This document shows positions 16,387 through 24,172 of a stretch of 64,000 bases of DNA, one piece after another. This DNA is from JAWKIW01 sp046331175. GTDB lineage: Bacteria > Actinomycetota > Acidimicrobiia > Acidimicrobiales > Acidimicrobilacustridaceae. The notes under the pieces are model-generated. The model was given only the letters and a program-made list of their open reading frames with translations, had not been told where the DNA came from and made no database searches. The stretch spans positions 62,001 through 126,000 of the forward strand of contig JAXLRI010000004.1 in NCBI GenBank assembly GCA_046331175.1. The letters run 5' to 3'. The position numbers and the translations under genes were made by a program. How positions within the stretch are numbered: position 1 is the stretch's first letter; the number at the start of each line of letters is the position of its first letter.

Positions 16387-17400
16387 GTGAAGCTCGGCCT
16401 GATGTGGGGCTACTGGGGGCAGCTGCCACCCCCGGGCGTCATCGAGGTGACCAAGGAGGCCGAGCGCCTCGGCTTCGACTCCGTGTGGACGGCCGAGGCC
16501 TGGGGCTCGGACGCCTTCACGCCGCTCGGCTGGATCGCTGGGCACACGTCAACCATCAAGCTCGGCACCTCGGTCGTGCAGCTCGCGGCGCGCACGCCCA
16601 CGGCCACGGCCATGGCGGCCATCACCCTCGACCACATCTCCAACGGCCGCTTCCAGCTCGGACTCGGCGTGAGCGGCCCGCAGGTCGTCGAGGGCTGGTA
16701 CGGCCGGCCGAGCGACAAGCCGCTGGCCCGCACGCGCGAGTACGTCGAGATCGTCCGCCGGGTGCTGCGCCGCGAGGAGCCGCTCGACTTCCAGGGCGAG
16801 TTCTACCAGCACCCCTACCACGGCCCCGGCTCGGTCGGTCTGGGCAAGCCGCTCAAGGCGATCACCCACCCGCTGCGCCGCGACCTGCCGATCTACCTCG
16901 GCGCCGAGGGACCGAAGAACGTACGCCAGACCGCCGAGATCGCCGACGGCTGGCTGCCGCTCTACTACTCGCCGTACCACCAGGACGTGTACGCCGAGTC
17001 GCTCGCCCCGGCCAAGGACGGCTTCGACATCGTGGCCGGCGTGCAGCTCAACGTCACCGACTCGGTCGAGGAGGGCCTGGCCTCGGTGAAGATGATGCTG
17101 GGCTTCTACATCGGCGGCATGGGAGCCAAGGGGCAGAACTACCACACCAAGCTCATGGCCCGGTTCGGCTACGAGGCCGAGGCGCTGGCCATCCAGGAGG
17201 CCTTCTTCGAAGGTCGCCGCGACGAGGCCATCGCCCTCGTCCCCGACGACTTCGCCGACGCCATCTCCCTCGTCGGCCCACCCGAGCGCATCCGCGACCG
17301 GCTGGCCGCCTGGGACGAGTCACCGGTGTCGACGCTGCTCGTCTACTCGCCGGGCAGCACGCAGGCCCTCCAGCAGATCACCGACATCGTCCTCGGCTGA
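16387..17400 (+). CDS. LLM class (probably F420-dependent) oxidoreductase
   Basis: 337-aa luciferase-like TIM-barrel enzyme. Family segments are visible: GFDSVWTAEAWGSDAFTPLGW near the N-terminus, IKLGTSVVQLAARTPTATAM, the conserved GRFQLGLGVSGPQVVEGWYG and late GPPERIRDRL. These match the actinobacterial F420-dependent subgroup rather than FMN luciferases. GTG start with a strong Shine-Dalgarno. The substrate is unknown; such enzymes are abundant in acidimicrobial lipid and xenobiotic pathways. The operator shared with a crotonase gene hints at acyl-CoA or terpenoid catabolism (inference). Confidence 0.9.
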   Translation: MKLGLMWGYWGQLPPPGVIEVTKEAERLGFDSVWTAEAWGSDAFTPLGWIAGHTSTIKLGTSVVQLAARTPTATAMAAITLDHISNGRFQLGLGVSGPQVVEGWYGRPSDKPLARTREYVEIVRRVLRREEPLDFQGEFYQHPYHGPGSVGLGKPLKAITHPLRRDLPIYLGAEGPKNVRQTAEIADGWLPLYYSPYHQDVYAESLAPAKDGFDIVAGVQLNVTDSVEEGLASVKMMLGFYIGGMGAKGQNYHTKLMARFGYEAEALAIQEAFFEGRRDEAIALVPDDFADAISLVGPPERIRDRLAAWDESPVSTLLVYSPGSTQALQQITDIVLG

Positions 17401-17551
17401 CGAATCGCTCGCCGGGGATGGCGACCCCCGTCGGGGCAGCCGTGGACCTTCGGCCCTGACCGAGCGCGCCCCGAGGGCGGACGGTCGGGGTGGAGCGCGC
17501 CCGGGCCGGCAGCGCCGTGACCCCGGGCGGGCACGATCCGAAGGAGGCGCA

Positions 17552-18688
17552 ATGGCGTCGACCGACGAGCTCCAGGTCCTCGTCCACGAGCAGGCCGAAG
17601 CGATCCAGGCGCTGCGCGACGAGCTGGCCGACGTCAGAGGCCGGCTCGAGGCCGTCACCCATGGCGGGCCGACCCCCGACCGGCCGATCCCCGGCGGGCC
17701 CGGACCGCGCGACGGCGGTCCCGCCGCGACGATCGACCGATGGGCCGTGCCGGGCGTGGTGACCGACCGGCGCCAGCTGCTGCGGCGAGCGGGCATGGTC
17801 GCCGCCGGGGCGGCCGCCGGCAGCGCCGCCGTGGTGCTGGGCACGGCGGATCCGGCCGCAGCTGCGGTGGGCACGTTCTCAGGCAGCCCCGCCGTGATCG
17901 CGACCGGCACCGGCCCCGGCAATGCCATCGCCGCGACCAGCACCACGTTCGTCGCAACCGTCGACGCCAGGAACGGCAACGGCACCGGGGTGCTCGGGGA
18001 CAGCACCGGGGCAACCGGCATCGGGGTCAGCGGCTCGGCCCTCGGAGGTGCCGGCGTGCGGGGCACGTCGTCGAGCGGCTACCCAGTGGTCGCCGGGGCC
18101 GACTTCACCACGGCCAAGGCCCACCTGCTCCTCCAGGGTCCGGCGGCCGAGGACCCGACACCAGACGGCCTGCCCGTGCCCACCGGTCGCACCGACGCCC
18201 ACGTCGACGGCGAGGTCGCCCTCGACCTGAACCGCGACCTCTGGCTCTGCACGAAGGCGGGCACCCCGGGGACGTGGCGGCGCCTGGGTGGCGCCAGCAC
18301 CGCAGGGGCGCTGGTGCTGCTCGACGTCCCGGTGCGCGTCTACGACTCGCGGCCGGGCAACCCACCCGAGGTCGGTTCCAAGAGCCCGCTGGGTGGCGGC
18401 GGCATCCGCACCATCGACACGAAGGTGAACAGCAGCGGTGTGCCGGCCGGTGCCACCGCGGTGCTGGCCAACCTGACCGTGGTCAACACGTCGGCGTCGG
18501 GCTTCCTCGCCGCCTTCCGCGCCGGGGCCAGCACGCCGAAGGCGTCCAGCATCAACTGGTTCACCGCCGGCGAGATCGTCGCCAACACGACGGTGGTCGC
18601 CTGCGACGCGGCCGCCCAGATCTCGTTGTACGTGCCCCTCAACAGCCGGACCGACGTGTTCGTCGACGTCATCGGCTACTACCGCTGA
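17552..18688 (+). CDS. Tat-exported protein with C-terminal YDSRPG/DVxGYY module (paralogue 1)
   Basis: 378 aa; not assignable to a characterised function. Residues 5-35 form a predicted coiled coil, then a Pro/Gly linker, then an internal twin-arginine signal (TDRRQLLRRAG, residues 71-81, hydrophobic stretch, Ala-rich cleavage region near 105). After it come GxGVxG-type glycine repeats (about 145-172), the motif DLWLCTKAGTPGTWRRL, and a C-terminal module at 257-378 beginning VRVYDSRPG, with VPAGATAVLANLTVVNTSASG and ending DVFVDVIGYYR. This module resembles the DVxGYY beta-sandwich repeat common in secreted actinobacterial proteins. Shine-Dalgarno GGAGG. Paralogues at 32686, 34006, 45578 and 48083. 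Confidence 0.8.
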   Translation: MASTDELQVLVHEQAEAIQALRDELADVRGRLEAVTHGGPTPDRPIPGGPGPRDGGPAATIDRWAVPGVVTDRRQLLRRAGMVAAGAAAGSAAVVLGTADPAAAAVGTFSGSPAVIATGTGPGNAIAATSTTFVATVDARNGNGTGVLGDSTGATGIGVSGSALGGAGVRGTSSSGYPVVAGADFTTAKAHLLLQGPAAEDPTPDGLPVPTGRTDAHVDGEVALDLNRDLWLCTKAGTPGTWRRLGGASTAGALVLLDVPVRVYDSRPGNPPEVGSKSPLGGGGIRTIDTKVNSSGVPAGATAVLANLTVVNTSASGFLAAFRAGASTPKASSINWFTAGEIVANTTVVACDAAAQISLYVPLNSRTDVFVDVIGYYR

Positions 18689-18754
18689 GCCCCAGCCCGC
18701 CCGGGGTCGGAACCCGATCCCGTGGCCATCGGCAGACGTGCTATTCCTTGCCCC

Positions 18755-20323
18755 GTGCGGCACACACGAGGACGGGTCGGCACGGTGCTCGCGGCGGTGG
18801 GGATGGTCCTGTTGCTGTTGGCGGCCGCGTGCGCCAAGGACGACCCCAACAAGAAGCTCGACAACGTGGTCGCCCCCACGTTCGGCGGGCCCACCACCAC
18901 CAAGCCCAAGCCCGTCTACCAGCCGGTGTACAAGCAGCAGCAGGACTGCCCGGTCAAGGGCGTCAAGGGCATCAAGTTCGTCACCGTCGTGTGCGGCACC
19001 CTGACCGTTCCCGAGAACCGTGACAACCCGAAGGGCAACAAGGTCACCCTGCAGGTGGTGACCCTGAAGTCCACGTCGCCCACCCCCAAGCCCGACCCGG
19101 TCATCTACCTCGAGGGCGGCCCCGGCGGCTCGGCCCTTGCCGGCCTCGAGCTGTGGACCAACCCGCCCTCGCCGCTGCTCGCCGAACGTGACGTCATCCT
19201 CGTCGACCAGCGGGGCACCGGCTACTCCGACCCCCGGCTCGGCTGCGACTTCGAGTTCGCCACCTCGACCAAGTCCGACCAGGACGTCGAGCTGATGGGC
19301 AAGTGCTACGAGCGGCTGTTCGCCGGCGGCAAGATCGACCCGGCGATGTACAACACGTCCGAGATCGGCGCCGACATCGCCGACCTGCGCACCGCCCTCA
19401 AGCTCGACCAGTACAACCTGTTCGGGGTCTCCTACGGCACCCGCCTGGGCCTGCAGATCATGGCCGAGCACCCCGAGGGCATCCGCAGCGTGGTGCTCGA
19501 CTCCACCTACCCCGCCGGCGTCAAGGCGTTCGCCGACATCCCCGTCGACGCCTACCGCGCCTTCCGCGCCATCTTCGACGCCTGCGCCGCCGATCCGGCC
19601 TGCAACAGCAAGTACCCCGACCTCGACGCCAAGCTCGGCCAGGCCATCAACCAGCTCAACACCGACCCGCTGCGCGTGCGGCGGGTGACCAGCGACGGCG
19701 AGCTCGAGCCCTTCCAGTTCACCGGCGCCGACTTCGCCCAGTTCCTCTTCTCCGCCTCCTACGTCGCCGACGCCATCCGCTACATCCCCCAGGCCATCAC
19801 CCTGTCGGCGAACGGAAAGACGTTGCAGGGGCTGAACCTGGTCGCCGACGCCCTGCCGAGCATCGTGATCACGCCGGAGAAGGACGTCTCGAACCGGCGA
19901 CCGTCCCAGAGCGACGGCCTGCACTTCACCGTCCAGTGCGCCGAGGAGGGCCCCAACGCGACCGCCGAGGAGCTCGACGCCCACTCCGCCGAGATCCCCG
20001 AGCCGCTCAAGTCGGCCCTGCTGAAGAACGCCAAGCAGAACCTCGAGGTCTGCCAGAAGTGGAAGGTCCCGCCGCACCCGCTGGCCGAGACCAAGGCCGA
20101 CATCCCCACCCTCGTGCTGGCCGGTTCGATGGACCCGATCACCCCGCCGGCATGGGGCCAGCTGGCAGCCAGCCGCCTCCCGAAGGCCCAGTTCGTCCAG
20201 GTCGACGGCTCCGGCCACGGCGTCTACTTCTCGGGTGCGTGCGAGGCCAACCTGGTCGTCGCCTTCATCAACGACCCGAACGCCCCCGTCGGCGGGTGCC
20301 CGCCCATCACCGGCTTCAAGTGA
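18755..20323 (+). CDS. Secreted alpha/beta-hydrolase lipoprotein, TAP-like peptidase (copy 1)
   Basis: 522-aa putative tripeptidyl-aminopeptidase-like hydrolase. The lipobox LLAAAC places the lipidated Cys at 26 when GTG 18755 is used; a TATTCC element 7 nt upstream supports that start (GTG 18722 is an alternative). Catalytic residues: nucleophile Ser in GVSYGTR, Asp in AGSMDPITPP, His in GSGHGVYF; the oxyanion region is VIYLEGGPGGSA with the VDQRGTGYS loop. These are all as in the SCO7095/Tap family of extracellular peptidases. It is coupled by a 4-nt overlap to a second paralogue. Confidence 0.88.
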   Translation: MRHTRGRVGTVLAAVGMVLLLLAAACAKDDPNKKLDNVVAPTFGGPTTTKPKPVYQPVYKQQQDCPVKGVKGIKFVTVVCGTLTVPENRDNPKGNKVTLQVVTLKSTSPTPKPDPVIYLEGGPGGSALAGLELWTNPPSPLLAERDVILVDQRGTGYSDPRLGCDFEFATSTKSDQDVELMGKCYERLFAGGKIDPAMYNTSEIGADIADLRTALKLDQYNLFGVSYGTRLGLQIMAEHPEGIRSVVLDSTYPAGVKAFADIPVDAYRAFRAIFDACAADPACNSKYPDLDAKLGQAINQLNTDPLRVRRVTSDGELEPFQFTGADFAQFLFSASYVADAIRYIPQAITLSANGKTLQGLNLVADALPSIVITPEKDVSNRRPSQSDGLHFTVQCAEEGPNATAEELDAHSAEIPEPLKSALLKNAKQNLEVCQKWKVPPHPLAETKADIPTLVLAGSMDPITPPAWGQLAASRLPKAQFVQVDGSGHGVYFSGACEANLVVAFINDPNAPVGGCPPITGFK

Positions 20324-21996
20324 TCCCTCGACACCGTCGGCGGGCGGCGGCGGTGCTCGTCGCCACCGCGCTGGCGGTGCTCGCCGCGTGCTCCGGGTCG
20401 TCCGGGCCGGCCGCCCCGGCCGCTGGCGGCTCGAGCAGCGCCGGCCGATCGGGCCCGGGCGGCCCGGGCGGTTCCGCCTCAGGTGGCGGCGCGCCGCCAA
20501 GTGCCGCACCGGGCGCCACCGCGCCGCCGCCGGGGCCTGGCACGACAGCAGCCGGCCTGCCGGCACCCACCTTCACCACTGGCCGCTGCCCGTTCCGGGG
20601 TGAGGCCGCTCGACGGCCCGACGTCACCTGCGGCACGCTCACCGTGCCCGCCCGGCGTGACCGCGCCGGCAGCGGGACGGTCCGCCTCGCCGTCGCGGTG
20701 CTGCGCTCGCCCAACCCGAACAAGGCGCCCGACCCCGTCGTCTACCTCGAGGGCGGCCCCGGTGGCTCGGCGCTGTCCGCCGTCGAGACGTGGCTGACCC
20801 CGTCCTCGCCGTTGCTCGCCGACCGCGACGTGATCCTGGTCGACCAGCGCGGCACCGGCTGGTCCGAGCCACGCCTGTCGTGCGACAAGGAGTCACGGCG
20901 CCACCCCGAGGCGTCCACCGACGACGAGGTGGCCGCGCTGTTCGCCGCCTGTCGACGCCGCCTCACCTCCGAGGGCGTCGACCTGGCGGCGTTCTCGACC
21001 GAGGAGTCGGCCGCCGACGTGGCCGACCTGCGCACCGCGCTCGGGCTCGGGTCGGTCGACCTGTTCGGCGTCTCCTATGGCACCCGCCTCGCCCTGCGGG
21101 TCCTCGCCGACCACCCCGAGGGCGTGCGAGCCGCGGTCCTGGACTCCGTCTACCCGGTCGGCGTGCACGGCTACGAGGCCGAGGCCGCCGTGCTGTGGGA
21201 CGCCATCAGCCGCCTGTTCGCCGGCTGCCACGCCGACCCCGCCTGCGACGCCGCCTTCCCCGACCTCGAACGCCGGGTGTCCGAGGCCATCGGTCGGCTC
21301 CAGGACCAGCCGGTGACCGCCTCGATCACCGACCCCGAGACCGGCGAGGCCTACGACGCCGACATCGCCGGCGCCGACGTGGTCGACGCCCTCGGCTCGG
21401 CCCTGTACCTGTCCGCCGCCATCCCCGACCTGCCGCGCGCCCTCGACCTGATCGCCCGTGGTCGGGTCGGCGAGGGCTACGACCTCCTGCAGTCCGCCGG
21501 CGCCACCGAGCCGACCGATCCCAGCACCGCCGCCGAGCCGCCCGATGCCGGCCGGCGCCCCGACGACAGCGACGGCCTCTTCTACGCCGTCGAGTGCGCC
21601 GAGGAGGCACCCGACAACCGCCGCGCCGGCATCGACGACCGGTCGGCCGGCGTCCCCGAGCCGTGGCGCTCGATCCTGGTCGACAGCGCTGCCGCCAGCC
21701 TCGCCGACTGCGCGGCGTGGGACCTCCCGGCTCGACCGGCTCCGGCGACCCGGTCGTCGGTGCCCACCCTCCTGCTGGCCGGCACCTACGACCCGGTCAC
21801 GCCGCCCTCGTGGGCCGAGCAGGCCGCCGGCGGCCTGTCGTCGTCGCGCACCGTCGTGGTCGACGGGGCGGGCCACGCCGTCATCGACGCCGGCACCTGC
21901 CCCCAGCAGCTGGTGGTGTCGTTCCTGCGCGACCCGGGAGCGGTGCTGGCCGGCACCCCGACCTGCACCGCCACCCCGGCCTTTCGCACCCGCTGA
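20320..21996 (+). CDS. Secreted alpha/beta-hydrolase lipoprotein, TAP-like peptidase (copy 2)
   Basis: 558-aa paralogue of the gene before it; the GTG start overlaps its stop (GTGA). The lipobox is VLAAC with Cys24, followed by a 70-residue Gly/Ser/Pro linker. The catalytic set is conserved: GVSYGTR Ser, AGTYDPVTPP Asp, GAGHAVID His, and the oxyanion segment VVYLEGGPGGSA. The tandem arrangement with strong block identity indicates a local duplication; the two may differ in substrate. Downstream lies a GACGCC hexamer run and hairpin B1. Confidence 0.88.
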   Translation: MIPRHRRRAAAVLVATALAVLAACSGSSGPAAPAAGGSSSAGRSGPGGPGGSASGGGAPPSAAPGATAPPPGPGTTAAGLPAPTFTTGRCPFRGEAARRPDVTCGTLTVPARRDRAGSGTVRLAVAVLRSPNPNKAPDPVVYLEGGPGGSALSAVETWLTPSSPLLADRDVILVDQRGTGWSEPRLSCDKESRRHPEASTDDEVAALFAACRRRLTSEGVDLAAFSTEESAADVADLRTALGLGSVDLFGVSYGTRLALRVLADHPEGVRAAVLDSVYPVGVHGYEAEAAVLWDAISRLFAGCHADPACDAAFPDLERRVSEAIGRLQDQPVTASITDPETGEAYDADIAGADVVDALGSALYLSAAIPDLPRALDLIARGRVGEGYDLLQSAGATEPTDPSTAAEPPDAGRRPDDSDGLFYAVECAEEAPDNRRAGIDDRSAGVPEPWRSILVDSAAASLADCAAWDLPARPAPATRSSVPTLLLAGTYDPVTPPSWAEQAAGGLSSSRTVVVDGAGHAVIDAGTCPQQLVVSFLRDPGAVLAGTPTCTATPAFRTR

Positions 21997-22092
<96 letters not shown>

Positions 22093-22135
22093 GGGACGCA
22101 GCCCCGGCTGGGGTGCCGCGGTCCGCCGGCCGAGG

Positions 22136-22315
22136 TCCTCAGCCCAGGGTGGCCAGCAGCTCCTCAGCCCAGGGTGGCCAGCAGCTCCTCAGCCCAGGGT
22201 GGCCAGCAGCTCCTCAGCCCAGGGTGGCCAGCAGCTCCTCAGCCCAGGGTGGCCAGCAGCTCCTCAGCCCAGGGTGGCCAGCAGCTCCTCAGCCCAGGGT
22301 GGCCAGCAGCTCCTC
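22136..22315. repeat. 25-bp minisatellite, seven copies
   Basis: Seven identical tandem units beginning TCCTCAGCCCAGGG (22136-22310) plus a 5-bp remnant. Read on the minus strand each unit encodes EELLATLG and a TGA stop, i.e. the last codons of the adjacent SRPBCC gene, whose true 3' end is the innermost unit. There are no spacers, so it is not CRISPR. Confidence 0.92.
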
Positions 22316-22759
22316 GAGCTGGTCGAAGGTCTCGTGCGCCGCGTCGGCGGCACCGCCCTCGGCGTCGAGCGCCTCCTTCGACGGGAACAGCTCGGCCATG
22401 ACGAGCAACGTGCGCCCGTCGACCTCCTCGAACGTCACCGTGGTGACCGAGCCGTCGCCCTCGTCGTTCGTCCACACGATGCGCGAGGGTGGGGTGACCT
22501 CGAGGTACTTGCCGAAGAAGACCATGCCGTCGCCGAAGTCGAGCCGGTAGGTGCCACCGGTGCGGACGTCGAGCTCGCACCCGTGCAGCGTCATGCCCAT
22601 CGACCGCGGCACCCACCACCGCTGGAACAGCTCGGGGTTGGACCACGCCTCGAACACGAGGCGCGCTGGCGCGTCGAACCACCGCGTGACGACGATCTCG
22701 CGATCCGACGTCCGCTCCACGGTCGTGCGGCTCCTGGCCGCTGGTTCACCCGTTCCCAT
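22289..22759 (-). CDS. SRPBCC/AHSA1-like domain protein
   Basis: 156-aa START-like protein (activator of Hsp90 ATPase homologue family). Diagnostic residues: VTRWFDAPARLVFEAWSNPELFQRWWVP near the N-terminus, LDFGDGMVFFGKYLEVTPPSRIVWT in the middle and the final helix ETFDQLEELLATLG. The fold binds small hydrophobic ligands; no enzyme activity is implied. Its start overlaps the end of the ArsR-type gene by 14 nt, the standard ArsR-SRPBCC operon. The 3' end is amplified into a minisatellite. The pair is flanked by hairpins B1 and B2. Confidence 0.9.
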   Translation of the reverse strand: MGTGEPAARSRTTVERTSDREIVVTRWFDAPARLVFEAWSNPELFQRWWVPRSMGMTLHGCELDVRTGGTYRLDFGDGMVFFGKYLEVTPPSRIVWTNDEGDGSVTTVTFEEVDGRTLLVMAELFPSKEALDAEGGAADAAHETFDQLEELLATLG

Positions 22760-23102
22760 CCGACTGCTCCTTCTGCTTGAGGTCTTCGATCACGAGGTCC
22801 AGCTCGCGGAACCGCTCGTCCCACAGGCGGTGGTAGGCGTCGATCCACCGCGCCACCTCGTCGAGGCGACGCGTTCCGATCCGGCACCGTCGCACGCGCC
22901 CGACCTTCTCCGTGGTGACGAGCCCTGCGTCCTCGAGGACCCCGACGTGCTTGCGCATGCCGGTGAGCGTCATGTCGAACCGGGCCGCCAGGTCCGAGAT
23001 CGACGCCTCCCCCCGTCCCAGCTGCTCGAGCACGCCGCGCCGCGTGCCGTCGGCCAGCGCCGCGAACGAGGCATCGAGGTCGGCCTCCACATACTGAACC
23101 AC
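22746..23102 (-). CDS. ArsR-family winged-helix repressor
   Basis: 118-aa regulator. The helix-turn-helix is SISDLAARFDMTLTGMRKHV, followed by the wing GLVTTEKVGRVRRCRI and a C-terminal helix; it has no metal-binding CxC, as usual for the ArsR proteins paired with SRPBCC genes. Start choice: GTG at 23100-23102 lies 7 nt after the element AATACT; the next GTG (23090) is possible. The start region lies inside a perfect palindrome with arms ATACTGAACC/GGTTCAGTAT, so autorepression is likely. Confidence 0.85.
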   Translation of the reverse strand: MVQYVEADLDASFAALADGTRRGVLEQLGRGEASISDLAARFDMTLTGMRKHVGVLEDAGLVTTEKVGRVRRCRIGTRRLDEVARWIDAYHRLWDERFRELDLVIEDLKQKEQSDGNG

Positions 23103-23114
23103 AAGGTTCAGTAT
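23091..23114. promoter_or_regulatory. Autoregulatory operator of the ArsR-SRPBCC operon
   Basis: Perfect 10-bp arms ATACTGAACC and GGTTCAGTAT with a 4-nt spacer, covering the -10 element and the start codon of the ArsR gene. Position and symmetry fit a dimeric ArsR-type repressor. Confidence 0.65.
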
Positions 23115-23175
23115 TGCCGGAAGCGGCCCTCGGCGCAAGACCCCACCCTGCCCCTCGCGCCCGCCCCACAGAACG

Positions 23176-23226
23176 CGAACTTCCCGCGATTCCGAGGCTT
23201 GGTGCCACGGAATCGCGGGAAGTTCG
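23176..23226. repeat. Hairpin repeat family B, copy 2
   Basis: Same 51-bp element as at 22042-22092, in the same orientation, with perfect 17-bp arms. Located between the ArsR gene start and the 3' end of the crotonase gene. Confidence 0.9.
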
Positions 23227-23261
23227 GCGGGAACGTTGAGCGCTGAGCGACCGAGGCGGGC

Positions 23262-24080
23262 TCAGGTGCCGGTGAAGTTGGGGGTGCGCTTCTCGAGGAA
23301 GGCCCGAGGGCCTTCCTTGGCGTCGTTGCTGGCCATGACGGCCATGCCGATCTCCATCTCCTTGGCGAAGGCGTCGACCTCGGGGACGCTGTCGGCGGCC
23401 AGCACGGCGGCCTTGATGCCCTGCACGGCGAGCGGGCCGTTGGCGGCGATCTTGTCGGCCAGCTCGCGGGCCTTGGCCAGCGCGCCGCCGTCGGGGGTGA
23501 CGTGGTTGATCAGCCCGAAGTGCTTGGCCTGCTCGGGGGTGATGGCGTCGCCGACGAGCAGCAGCTCCATGGCGATGGCGTAGGGGATCTGGCGGGGCAG
23601 GCGGATGGTCGAGGCCGACATCGGGAACAGGCCCCGACGCACCTCGGAGATGGCGATCTGGGCGCTCTCGCCGGCCACCCGCAGGTCGGTCGCCTGCAGG
23701 ATCTCGGTGCCGCCGGCGTAGCAGTAGCCCTCGATGGCGGCGATCAACGGCTTCTTGGTGCGGTACTCCTTCAGGAAGCCCTTGAAGATGATCGAGAAGT
23801 CGTCGCGGATGCGGGCCTCGTACTCGGTCTCGGGCGGCTTGCCCGACAGCAGGGCGCCGACGAGGCGGTCGAGGTCGGCACCGGCCGAGAAGTGGCCGTC
23901 GGCGCCGGTGAGGATGGCCACCCGCACCTCGGGGTCGCCGTCGATCATGTCCCACGCGTCGGCGAGCAGGCAGAGCATCTCGGCGTTGAAGGCGTTGCGC
24001 TTCTCGGGCCGGTTCAGCGTGAGGGTGACGACGTGGCCGTCGCGCTCGACGAGGACGGCGGGGGCTGCGGGTTCGCTCAT
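23262..24080 (-). CDS. Crotonase / enoyl-CoA hydratase family protein
   Basis: 272 aa. Crotonase oxyanion segments are HFSAGADLDRL and EGYCYAGGTEILQATDLRVA. Both glutamates expected for hydratase catalysis appear present (GGTEILQ and ISEVRRGLFP). The C-terminal TPEQAKHFGLINHV and RAFLEKRTPNFTGT are typical of actinobacterial EchA-like proteins. ATG at 24080 lies 7 nt after a TAGCGT -10 box, and a 19-bp palindrome covers the -35 region. Probable role: beta-oxidation of fatty acyl or steroid side-chain CoA esters; the exact substrate is unknown. Confidence 0.9.
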   Translation of the reverse strand: MSEPAAPAVLVERDGHVVTLTLNRPEKRNAFNAEMLCLLADAWDMIDGDPEVRVAILTGADGHFSAGADLDRLVGALLSGKPPETEYEARIRDDFSIIFKGFLKEYRTKKPLIAAIEGYCYAGGTEILQATDLRVAGESAQIAISEVRRGLFPMSASTIRLPRQIPYAIAMELLLVGDAITPEQAKHFGLINHVTPDGGALAKARELADKIAANGPLAVQGIKAAVLAADSVPEVDAFAKEMEIGMAVMASNDAKEGPRAFLEKRTPNFTGT

Positions 24081-24087
24081 GGCGCGC

Positions 24088-24093
24088 ACGCTA
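24088..24093 (-). promoter_or_regulatory. -10 box TAGCGT, leaderless crotonase gene
   Basis: On the minus strand TAGCGT lies 7 nt before the ATG at 24080. Confidence 0.5.
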
Positions 24094-24100
24094 GCCAAGA

Positions 24101-24119
24101 ACCTGACGCCCCGTCAGGT
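24101..24119. promoter_or_regulatory. Palindromic operator ACCTGACG-CCC-CGTCAGGT
   Basis: Perfect 19-bp palindrome immediately upstream of the -10 box of the crotonase gene. The core TGACG-NNN-CGTCA matches the palindrome before the LLM oxidoreductase (16318-16330). This is typical geometry for a TetR-family dimer. Confidence 0.65.
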
Positions 24120-24172
24120 GCGGCGCCCGAGGGGGCGCGAGGGCGCGCCGCCAGGCGGGCGACGGTGCCGGA

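Noticed and set aside
22136..22315. Possible CRISPR array
   Set aside because: Units are directly contiguous and identical, with no spacers and no cas genes.
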